Below, one piece after another: positions 43,410 to 49,983 of a stretch of 64,000 nt of DNA. The notes below the pieces were generated by a model that did not search any database, was not told the DNA's origin, and saw only the letters and a list, made by a program, of their open reading frames with translations. The stretch lies in the NCBI GenBank assembly GCA_944385485.1, contig CALWXL010000002.1, positions 42,350 through 106,349 of the forward strand, in the 5' to 3' direction. Each line of letters begins with the position of its first letter. The stretch's first letter is position 1. The translations under genes were made by a program, and so were the position numbers. The DNA comes from an uncultured Oscillospiraceae bacterium (GTDB lineage: Bacteria; Bacillota; Clostridia; Oscillospirales; Oscillospiraceae).

Positions 43410-44743
43410 GTGGGTTTATCCTCATGATCATCCGCTTTGTGTCCCAAGGCGATTTTCTTTTCCAGTTGTCTGCGCCGGGTTTTTCGGTCGGTGTGGGAAG
43501 GCGTGTTGGTGGCATCCCTTACGGGAGCAGCAGACTGAGTTTGCTCCAGCCTCCGCCCCAGGCCAACCAGAGCAACAGCAACTCCGCCAGAATCATCAAT
43601 AGTGTAGCCCAGGTCGGCCCATCCAGATGGGGCAGGTGTGGTCTGGGCAGGCGAATGGAGGGCAGAGAAAAACGCCGCTCTTTCTTTTTCCCAGCCTGTT
43701 GCAGCATCCTCTGTATTTGGGCCACATCCCCCGTCAGTGCCTCCATCTTCTCCTGGATGAGGTGCCATCCTCTCCGGCTGGAAATCTCCTTCAGAAGGGC
43801 TGTGTGAGCCGCTGTGCACCGCTCCAGGTCTTCCAGCACATTCCTCTGTTCTGTCTCCAGTCGATACAGGGCGCTGAGGATGTTCAGCAATTCCTCCCAC
43901 TCCTCCTGCGTCGGATGGGGCAGTTCTTTCGAGGGCGGTGGGGCATTGCGTTGTTTCAATTCCTCCAGCGACAAGCGCTGCTCGGATTGCGAATTCATGT
44001 TCCATAACCTCCTTGGTATACTTTTCTTCGTGGAGCCGGTCATCCCGGCACTTCAAACCCTGGGGAGTGGTGTAGGTAATGCTCTTCCGGCCATCCGTCC
44101 AACGCACCTGGTAGCCTTCGCTTTTCATCAGGGAGATGAACTCTTCCCGACTGGCAGCATACCGCATACATTGATCAATGGTGTTCACAAGGCGGAACTT
44201 CCAACTTTCCCCCTTTGCCGCCGAATGATATTCCCGGCTGCTCATGCCCTTGCTCTTGGACTTCTGCTGTTTGGGCAACACAGAAAGACCATGTTCCTCA
44301 CAGAGTGCATCGGACAATGTACGAAGACGTTTCAATGTGTTGGGCCCTTGGCGAAGCATCTTCCCCGACTGGTAACACACCGCATTGACGATAAAATGGG
44401 AATGGATGTGCTGGGCATCGGTGTGGGTAGCAATGAGTACCTCGCTGTCCGGCCAAGCCTGCCGAGCAAAATCCTGGGCCAACTGGTGCGCCTCTTTCCC
44501 AGTAACCGATTCCTGGGGATGGAAGGACTGGACGTAGTGGTAGAACCAGACTGGGCTATCCTTGTGGTGCATATGCCGGGTAGCTATGAATTCCTGCACC
44601 GCCAGTTGGGGCGTACAGTTTTGACCACTGACCAACCAGCCGTCCTCCTCTCTGGTTTTCTGCGCCTGAGACACATATCCCGCCACGCCATGCAGCGCCC
44701 CAGCGGACTGCTTTTGATACTTGATAAATGTGACCGTGGCCAT
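43391..44743 (-). CDS. MobP-type relaxase (nickase)
   Basis: A 450-residue reading frame. The first 250 residues are a relaxase: an N-terminal strand with catalytic Tyr candidates (FIKYQKQ, GYVSQ), HHKDSPVWFYHYVQSF and the metal-binding three-His motif HTDAQHIHSHFIVNAV. It should nick oriT and lead the strand to a conjugation pore. ATG 44743 has GGAG eight bases upstream and overlaps the mobC stop (TGATG). After about residue 250 the sequence becomes Gly/Pro/Ser-rich and loses protein-like character. This region is also read in another frame by the 43519-43998 gene, so the long tail may be an accident of a lost stop. Confidence 0.85.
   Translation of the reverse strand: MATVTFIKYQKQSAGALHGVAGYVSQAQKTREEDGWLVSGQNCTPQLAVQEFIATRHMHHKDSPVWFYHYVQSFHPQESVTGKEAHQLAQDFARQAWPDSEVLIATHTDAQHIHSHFIVNAVCYQSGKMLRQGPNTLKRLRTLSDALCEEHGLSVLPKQQKSKSKGMSSREYHSAAKGESWKFRLVNTIDQCMRYAASREEFISLMKSEGYQVRWTDGRKSITYTTPQGLKCRDDRLHEEKYTKEVMEHEFAIRAALVAGGIETTQCPTALERTAPSDAGGVGGIAEHPQRPVSTGDRTEECAGRPGAVHSGSHSPSEGDFQPERMAPHPGEDGGTDGGCGPNTEDAATGWEKERAAFFSALHSPAQTTPAPSGWADLGYTIDDSGGVAVALVGLGRRLEQTQSAAPVRDATNTPSHTDRKTRRRQLEKKIALGHKADDHEDKPTWEPSM
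43519..43998 (-). CDS. coiled-coil membrane protein nested inside the relaxase gene
   Basis: A 159-residue protein in a different frame from the relaxase and wholly inside its 3' half. It has its own strong ribosome site (AAGGAGG, nine bases before ATG 43998). Residues 10-110 look like a coiled coil (EEWEELLNILSALYRLETEQ, HLIQEKMEALTGDVAQIQRM), then a basic stretch (KKKERRF) and a C-terminal membrane helix (ATLLMILAELLLLWLAW). Its amino-acid make-up is far more natural than the overlapping relaxase tail, so I treat it as a genuine gene. The function is unknown; membrane-anchored mobilization accessory proteins of this shape exist. Confidence 0.72.
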   Translation of the reverse strand: MNSQSEQRLSLEELKQRNAPPPSKELPHPTQEEWEELLNILSALYRLETEQRNVLEDLERCTAAHTALLKEISSRRGWHLIQEKMEALTGDVAQIQRMLQQAGKKKERRFSLPSIRLPRPHLPHLDGPTWATLLMILAELLLLWLAWGGGWSKLSLLLP

Positions 44744-45060
44744 CAGCGCTTCTCCTGTCCCGACAGCTCTTGCAGCTTCCAGTAGATTTGGCTGAGGGCC
44801 TCCCATGTGTCCACCAGATGTACTTCTTTGATGCGCCCCATGTTGGCCAGCACGGCCAGCTGGTTGATGCTGCGGCCAATGCCTTTGAGTTCATGGGTGA
44901 TCTCTTTCAGCCCATCCACAACCACAACCTTGTGTCGCAGGACAGCCCCACGCACATAGGCCCCCACAGGCATTTGAGCCAACTCCGCCTTTGCTGCAAT
45001 GCTGTCGTACTGTTCCTGTGTTAGTCTCAGGGTGATCCGTCGTTCTTTTTTCTCTCTCAT
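44743..45060 (-). CDS. mobC: MobC-like mobilization protein
   Basis: A 105-residue protein with an N-terminal ribbon-helix-helix-like start (MREKKERRITLRLTQEQYDS) and a MobC motif near the end of its helical domain (LKGIGRSINQLAVLANMG). MobC proteins help the relaxase open oriT. GGAGG precedes the ATG, and the stop overlaps the relaxase start by one base. It directly follows the RepA-like gene (TGAATG). Confidence 0.85.
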   Translation of the reverse strand: MREKKERRITLRLTQEQYDSIAAKAELAQMPVGAYVRGAVLRHKVVVVDGLKEITHELKGIGRSINQLAVLANMGRIKEVHLVDTWEALSQIYWKLQELSGQEKR

Positions 45061-46368
45061 TCAAACCTCCAGTTCTAAAGTGGGTCCGGGCTTCTGCCCG
45101 GAATGCGCCGGTTTTCCGGCGCTGCCAAGTCCGACAAAGTCGGACGAAGGCTCTGCTTGCCCTCTCGTCGGAAGCGACTGCGCATCCATCGCTTCCGACA
45201 GAGGTCGAAAGCTCCCTCGCTCCGTGCTTCCTCCTCTCCCCAGCAAAACCGCTGCGCTGGGTTTTGCCGGGGACCCCATTTTGCGGTCTGATTCCCCGTC
45301 TCCGGCCCCCGTCTCACCATTGTTAGCTGGCAGCGTAGCGGCGGCAGGGTCGATAGGGTCGATGTCCGGGACACCCTCTGCATCGGCACTTTCGGCACGG
45401 TGCAGCTCCACAATCCGTTTCCCGTTGCTGCGGCGAACCACCGCCGTAATTCCCCTTTCCCTTAGAGCGTCAAGGCTTTGCAGGGTCATCCGGGACACCT
45501 TTTTCGGTGTGATCCCTGCTGCCCCCTCAGGGTCAATCTGTTTGGAAAGCTCCGTGGGAGTGCCGATAAATGTTTTCTGTCTCCCCATCAGTTCAGAGAG
45601 AAGACACACGATCCGTCCCTCTCCCAGTGAGAGCTGTTCCCGGCTGTCCGAAACCAGTTCCCACACGTTTTCTCCATTCCGTTGCAGCTCAAGTTCCCGG
45701 TATTCAATGTCTCGCCCGATGCAGGTGAGCTTTGCTCTGGCAGTGCCCCGCCGCTCCTCCACCAGCGTGAAGCTGGAGTCCACGGCTCCGCTGATGGCTG
45801 TGGTGCCAGAGATTCGGCAGAACACATCCGCCGCCTTTTCTTTGCGCAGATGGTGAATCAGCAGAATGGCAATGCCGTGCCGATCTGCCATTCGTTTCAA
45901 TACCGACAGGTCCCGGTAGTCGTTGGCGTAGGTGGCATCGTGGACTGGGCGAATCATTTGCAAGGTGTCCACAATCACCAGCACCGTGTCGGGATACTGA
46001 GCCAAGAAGTGTTCCACTTGCTCCTCCAGCCCCTGCCCGATGGGGGCACAGTCCGTACAGAAGTGGACACTGTCTGGTGCGTCCTCGGTGATCTCAAAGA
46101 GACGATTCTGGATGCGGAGGACCGAGTCTTCCAGGCAGAGATACAGGGTCGTCCCCTGCCGCACAGGCATTCCCCAGATGGATTCTCCTTTGGCCACCGT
46201 CACCGCAAGCCACAGGGCCAACCAGGACTTGCCCACTTTAGGAGAGCCTGCCAGGATATGCAGCCCTTGGGACAGCAGCGTGTCCACCACAAAGTTGGGC
46301 GGACGCAGCGGCTGGCTCATCAGTGCAGCTCCGTCCACAGTGCGAAGTTTTGGGATTGGTTCATTCAT
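45061..46368 (-). CDS. RepA/RecA-fold ATPase (helicase-loader or replicative type)
   Basis: A 435-residue protein. The N-terminal 250 residues are a RecA-like hexameric ATPase of the plasmid RepA/DnaB-C type: Walker A AGSPKVGKSWLAL, LYLCLEDSVLRIQNRL, Walker B VLVIVDTLQMI and ILLIHHLRKEKAADVF. A winged-helix-like part follows (MTLQSLDALRERGITAVVRR). The last 70 residues are encoded by a cluster of palindromes (45085-45267) and look like translated repeat rather than a domain. GGAGG lies eight bases before ATG 46368. It may allow the excised circle to replicate. Confidence 0.82.
   Translation of the reverse strand: MNEPIPKLRTVDGAALMSQPLRPPNFVVDTLLSQGLHILAGSPKVGKSWLALWLAVTVAKGESIWGMPVRQGTTLYLCLEDSVLRIQNRLFEITEDAPDSVHFCTDCAPIGQGLEEQVEHFLAQYPDTVLVIVDTLQMIRPVHDATYANDYRDLSVLKRMADRHGIAILLIHHLRKEKAADVFCRISGTTAISGAVDSSFTLVEERRGTARAKLTCIGRDIEYRELELQRNGENVWELVSDSREQLSLGEGRIVCLLSELMGRQKTFIGTPTELSKQIDPEGAAGITPKKVSRMTLQSLDALRERGITAVVRRSNGKRIVELHRAESADAEGVPDIDPIDPAAATLPANNGETGAGDGESDRKMGSPAKPSAAVLLGRGGSTERGSFRPLSEAMDAQSLPTRGQAEPSSDFVGLGSAGKPAHSGQKPGPTLELEV
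45085..45281. repeat. cluster of five palindromes translated as the RepA tail
   Basis: Perfect inverted repeats: TCCGGGC/GCCCGGA (45085-45102), GCGCCGG/CCGGCGC (45105-45122), GTCCGAC/GTCGGAC (45129-45145), GTCGGAAGCGA/TCGCTTCCGAC (45167-45199) and GCAAAACC/GGTTTTGC (45243-45267), then GGGGACCCCATTT. The same GGGGACCCCATTT and a GTTTTGC/GCAAAAC hairpin occur in the cluster at 5463-5675, so both may belong to one repeat family. Confidence 0.7.
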
Positions 46369-46521
46369 AATCAACACCTCCGAATATAAAATAAGCGCCC
46401 ACTTGACGTGAGCGCTTTGAGGAAAGGGATTGTCCTTTCACTTGATTATTCTGGTTGTTTTGATAAAATGAGAGTATCGCAAGACACCACAAAAAAGGAT
46501 ATAGGACAGTGGGGTGAGACT
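46369..46521. promoter_or_regulatory. divergent control region of the element, with promoter and inverted repeat
   Basis: A plus-strand promoter is TTGATT (46442-46447), 16-base spacer, TAAAAT (46464-46469). An imperfect 21-bp inverted repeat sits at 46395-46415 (GCGCCCAC...GTGAGCGC) and a second AAAGG...CCTTT pair at about 46423-46438. These could be operator sites controlling both directions; an oriT could also lie here. The open frame from 46408 to 46521 covers the promoter and is not taken as coding. Confidence 0.5.
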
Positions 46522-47646
46522 ATGCCAATGGGAATCCAGCAGACCAACAATCTCTTACACCTGACCCTGGATATCTGGCAGGATCAAGTCTTTTTCAACG
46601 AGATCGCTTATCCAGCCGGACACTTTGCCGCCGACCTGTTAAACGTCAGCCCAGAGATGTTGCAGGAATTACTCACTCTGGGCGGCACCATCAGCCACCA
46701 GGTGGAAGCGCTGGCCTTTGCGGAGCCTTCTCGGTTTGTCCATCTGTTGCAGGAAACTCGTCCCACCCTGGAACCACTCCTGGACATCCTGTGGCGTTGT
46801 CCACCCTACTGCTTCCTGGACAAGGCGCAGGAGCTTCATGCCGTGGACGTGTTGTTTTCTCCAGCTTCTCACAACGATTTGCTGCACCCGGCCTCCCCCG
46901 TCCGAAAATTCTTCTTCCGCTACCTCACTGCCGCATTCAGCATCCCCCTGGGCATCTACCACTTTTCTGTGGCAGCTCTATACTTCGAGGTTGAGTATTT
47001 GCGCAGGCTCAAGAAACGCAACGAGACCTTCTTTGCCACCGCTGCCCACGACTGTTTCAACAGTGAGGACTTCTGGGCCACGATGCAAAAGCTCTCCTAT
47101 GCAGAGATTGAGCCCTTCACCATCTCCCCTACTATATCCTCCACTTATACCTTTGCCCGCAATCCCAAACACGAAACAGACATGGTGTTTGTCCAGCGGA
47201 TAGAATTCCCTACCCTCATTCACTTTTACATCTTCGATCTGTTGAACGGGTTACACCACGGCCATGCCCCCAGCCAGTGCCAGAACTGTGGGCATTATTT
47301 TCTCACCACCAACGCCCATGTTCCCAAGTACTGCGACGGCATGGCTCCCCAGGACAGTCGCATGACCTGCAGACAGTACGGAGCTATGATGCACCAGAAG
47401 GAGCAAAACAAACACCATCCCATCTACAGTCTGTTCAGCACCCGCACCGGTACCATCCGGAAGCATCACCAGCGTGGCAAAATTTCGGACGAGTTGCGGC
47501 AGGAGACACTCCATTTGGCGGCAGTCTATCGGGACAAGGCCCTCATGGACAACGACTACGCCGCCCACGGGTATGCACAAGACATGGAGCTAGAGGCACT
47601 CTATGCCCAGGCCCAACGCCGTTTGGAACGAGGAAAACAGCCATGA
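46522..47646 (+). CDS. element-encoded protein with C-terminal zinc-finger-like region, unknown function
   Basis: A 374-residue protein I cannot name with confidence; it resembles uncharacterised proteins of Firmicutes integrative elements. The N-terminal 260 residues are alpha/beta without a known motif. Near residue 255 there is CQNCGHYFLTTN, followed by KYCDG and MTCRQYG, a Cys4-type zinc-binding pattern. The tail is helical and charged. ATG 46522 (MPMGIQQTN) follows GGGGTGAG. Earlier in-frame ATGs lie within the promoter. Its stop overlaps the next start (ATGA), so it is co-translated with the sigma-like gene. Confidence 0.7.
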   Translation: MPMGIQQTNNLLHLTLDIWQDQVFFNEIAYPAGHFAADLLNVSPEMLQELLTLGGTISHQVEALAFAEPSRFVHLLQETRPTLEPLLDILWRCPPYCFLDKAQELHAVDVLFSPASHNDLLHPASPVRKFFFRYLTAAFSIPLGIYHFSVAALYFEVEYLRRLKKRNETFFATAAHDCFNSEDFWATMQKLSYAEIEPFTISPTISSTYTFARNPKHETDMVFVQRIEFPTLIHFYIFDLLNGLHHGHAPSQCQNCGHYFLTTNAHVPKYCDGMAPQDSRMTCRQYGAMMHQKEQNKHHPIYSLFSTRTGTIRKHHQRGKISDELRQETLHLAAVYRDKALMDNDYAAHGYAQDMELEALYAQAQRRLERGKQP

Positions 47647-48482
47647 AAATGTACGATTGTTCTTCTCCCTCTTGCAGCAATGAAGAGCTTGCTCGACAGA
47701 TTCAGGCGGGAGATCCTCAGGCAGCTTCTCTCTTACTCTCCCAGAACGAGGGCTACCTCACAAAACTGGCCGCCACATATACCAAACAGCTTTTCCAGCT
47801 CTCTTTGATGGAAGATTTGAAACAAGAGGGTGCGCTGGCTCTTCTGGAGGCGGCGCAGCGGTTTGACCCGTCCAAAGGAACCAAGCTCTTGACCTATGCT
47901 ACCTCTGCCATAGAGACCGCCATGCAGGACTTCGCTGCCCGAAGCTCCTGCCTCCTGTCTTTCCCGGCAGAGCGCTACCACCAACTGCGTCAGGTGGCTT
48001 TTCTCTGTGCTGCCTGTGAGCAGGAAACCGAAGACGAACTTCTCGCTGCAATCCAGAAAAAGCTATCGGTCTCTGCCCAGGTAGCCAAACGGCTGCTGGA
48101 GGAGTACCGCACCTTCTTTCATGCGGAATCTTTAGGAGACCGTGTCTTTGAAGTGAGTTATGGCGGTGATCCCGCCAAGGCCTATGACCGATTTATGCGT
48201 CGGGCACTCCTCTTTCAGCGTATGGAGGAGGTTCTGAACCCCCGGGAGCTGAATCTGGTGCGCAGCTATCTGGGCCTGGACCAGCCGGATGGACGGGGCA
48301 TGACCTTTCAGGAACTGGCCATTCGCTTAAACTACAACGGGCCCAGCGGTGCAGAGAAGGCCTATAAAAGTGCCATCCGAAAGCTAAAGCAACAACTCAA
48401 CGGCGGCCCATACGGACAGTGGATTGCTATGCAAAAGGCCATTCGGGAGGCAGTGCGGGAAGTTTGTGTAAACCCCAGATAG
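47643..48482 (+). CDS. sigma-70-like factor encoded by the mobile element
   Basis: A 279-residue protein. Residues about 20-90 resemble sigma region 2 (EDLKQEGALALLEAAQRFDP followed by GTKLLTYATSAIETAM), with the DLxQEG start typical of sporulation-type sigma factors. The C-terminal part resembles region 4 (LNPRELNLVRSYLG, TFQELAIRLNYNGPSGAEKA). The middle is not standard region 3. It could direct RNA polymerase to element promoters; a DNA-binding protein of similar origin without sigma activity is the alternative. It overlaps the gene before it by four bases. Confidence 0.7.
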   Translation: MKMYDCSSPSCSNEELARQIQAGDPQAASLLLSQNEGYLTKLAATYTKQLFQLSLMEDLKQEGALALLEAAQRFDPSKGTKLLTYATSAIETAMQDFAARSSCLLSFPAERYHQLRQVAFLCAACEQETEDELLAAIQKKLSVSAQVAKRLLEEYRTFFHAESLGDRVFEVSYGGDPAKAYDRFMRRALLFQRMEEVLNPRELNLVRSYLGLDQPDGRGMTFQELAIRLNYNGPSGAEKAYKSAIRKLKQQLNGGPYGQWIAMQKAIREAVREVCVNPR

Positions 48483-48501
48483 ACCGATAGGAGGCAATCA
48501 T

Positions 48502-48966
48502 ATGAGTATTTTATCCCTTGCCAGTGGGCAGTCTGCCTACCGTGGCTACGAATATTTCCAGAACAAAAAGGTCTTGCGTGTGGAGCCGTGCGGCGACACC
48601 TCCTACCACGGCACTGTGTCCGGCAGCAACGGCGCACAATATGACGTGACCATCGACTTGTCCCACCCTCGGAAAAGTCAATGCACCTGTCCCCACGCCG
48701 CCGGACGACGGATCATCTGCAAACACATGGTCGCCCTCTACCTCACCGTTTTTCCCGAAGAAGCTGCACAGTATATCGCAGAGGTGGAGGCATATTGGAA
48801 CGAACAAGAACAGGCACAGGAGCAACTGGAGGATCGTTTGCTCCACCGTGTGCATCGCATGAAGAAATCGGAACTCCAGACGGCACTGCTGGATCTTCTG
48901 TTCACAGGGCCGGAGTGGCAGGTTGAGCGTTTTCTGGATTCGTATGGTGATTTTTATGAGGAATGA
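48502..48966 (+). CDS. SWIM zinc-finger protein
   Basis: A 154-residue protein with a SWIM domain, Cys-x-Cys then Cys-x-His (CTCPHAAGRRIICKHMVALY), at residues about 60-82. The N-terminal part (ASGQSAYRGYEYFQNKKVL) is the usual lead-in of small bacterial SWIM proteins. The C-terminal part is acidic and helical (YWNEQEQAQEQLEDRLLHRV). SWIM domains bind DNA or proteins; the role here is unknown. It is 19 bp downstream of the sigma-like gene. Confidence 0.78.
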   Translation: MSILSLASGQSAYRGYEYFQNKKVLRVEPCGDTSYHGTVSGSNGAQYDVTIDLSHPRKSQCTCPHAAGRRIICKHMVALYLTVFPEEAAQYIAEVEAYWNEQEQAQEQLEDRLLHRVHRMKKSELQTALLDLLFTGPEWQVERFLDSYGDFYEE

Positions 48967-49156
48967 CCGAGCACACCCTATGCGATCCAAGGCCAGAACA
49001 AAAAGTGAAAGGAGTTTTTGCTGTTTTGATGCAAATACTGCAACGAGTTTATGTCCCCGCTTTGTATAAACATGAATGCCTTTCCTGTAAATACTTTCAA
49101 CTGCTTACAGTTTGTAATTACTTGCTCTGCTCCGCCCTCATGCATCCGCCGTTGTA

Positions 49157-49185
49157 TTGACAATGCACATAATAAGCACTATAAT
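49157..49185 (+). promoter_or_regulatory. consensus promoter of the relB-doc module
   Basis: Perfect TTGACA (49157-49162) and TATAAT (49180-49185), spacer 17 bases. Strong promoters are usual for antitoxin genes. The gap 48967-49156 holds nothing else that I recognise. Confidence 0.9.
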
Positions 49186-49208
49186 TGTAGCGCAAGGAGG
49201 GACTCTCT

Positions 49209-49457
49209 ATGGACACCAACATGACCTTTCGCATGGACAGCCAGACCAAGGCACAAATGACGGAAATCTGCGCCCAGTTAGGCATGACCCCATCCACTGC
49301 CTTCAATATCTTCGCCAACGCCTTTGTACGCTCCGGCGGTATGCCCTTTGCGGTGAAGTTGGCTCCCCCCGCTAAGGTCAGCCGTGCACAAATGCTGGAT
49401 GACGCCAGTGAACTGCTGGATGCTTTTTCCGCCGACTATAAGAGGATGGCAGAATGA
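49209..49457 (+). CDS. relB: RelB/DinJ-type antitoxin
   Basis: An 82-residue antitoxin with a ribbon-helix-helix N-terminus (MTFRMDSQTKAQMTEICAQL and GMTPSTAFNIFANAFVRSG), the classic RelB/DinJ start. The C-terminal part (MLDDASELLDAFSADYKRMA) would wrap the toxin. Its TGA overlaps the doc start codon (ATGA), so the pair is translated together. RelB antitoxins more often pair with RelE/YafQ, so a Doc partner is a mixed module. Confidence 0.85.
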   Translation: MDTNMTFRMDSQTKAQMTEICAQLGMTPSTAFNIFANAFVRSGGMPFAVKLAPPAKVSRAQMLDDASELLDAFSADYKRMAE

Positions 49458-49831
49458 TTTGGATTACCGCAGATGATGTGATCGCCCTTCATTCTTAAGT
49501 GATCAAAAAGATCGGCGGTATTGACGGCTTAAGGGATCGTTCCGTTTTGGAATCCGCCGTCTCCGCTCCCCTGCAATCCTTTGGCGGTACAGACCTATTC
49601 CCCGGTGACATCGATAAAATTGCCCGTATCGGCTTTGGACTAGCCTCCAACCACGCCTTTCTGGACGGAAACAAACGCATCGGGGCTATGGTGGTACAGC
49701 TGCTTCTCAAATGGAATGGATATGCCCTCCAACTACGAGAAGGAGAACTGGCGGATATGTTCATTTCCATTGCCAGCGGAGCCGCCAATGAAACCGATTT
49801 GAGCAAATGGATTCAACAGCATCTCCGATAA
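49454..49831 (+). pseudogene. doc: Doc-type (Fic fold) toxin interrupted by an in-frame stop
   Basis: ATG 49454 begins MIWITADDVIALHS, the typical Doc start, but codon 15 is TAA (49496-49498). In intact homologues a residue such as Arg or Lys stands there. After it the same frame continues for 110 residues with VIKKIGGIDGLRDRSVLESA and the Fic/Doc core HAFLDGNKRIGAM, which is intact. Loss of the toxin is the simplest reading. GTG 49499 directly after the stop could restart translation, giving a nearly full toxin lacking the first strand. Confidence 0.78.
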
Positions 49832-49833
49832 TC

Positions 49834-49884
49834 AAAAGCAGCAGAACATCATTCCATCTGCGGAATGTGGCTCTGCTGCTTTTT
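49834..49884 (+). terminator. terminator after doc
   Basis: AAAAGCAGCAGA pairs with TCTGCTGCTTTT, with an inner CATTCC/GGAATG pairing and a T-run after it. Confidence 0.85.
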
Positions 49885-49896
49885 CCATGAACACAG

Positions 49897-49942
49897 AACC
49901 CGCCGCAGAATTGAAACTTCTGCAGCGGGTTTCTCGTTTTTT
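49897..49942 (+). terminator. second hairpin terminator
   Basis: AACCCGCCGCAGAA pairs with TTCTGCAGCGGGTT (one mismatch), followed by TCTCGTTTTTTC. It reads out of the doc side toward the 3' end of the large surface protein gene and shields the two. Confidence 0.75.
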
Positions 49943-49983
49943 CTGTTATATTGCGAATCTTTTTAGATCAGCTGGATACCTAC

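Noticed and set aside
46408-46521. N-terminal extension of the 46522 gene
   Set aside because: It would place the promoter hexamers inside the coding region and has no ribosome site.
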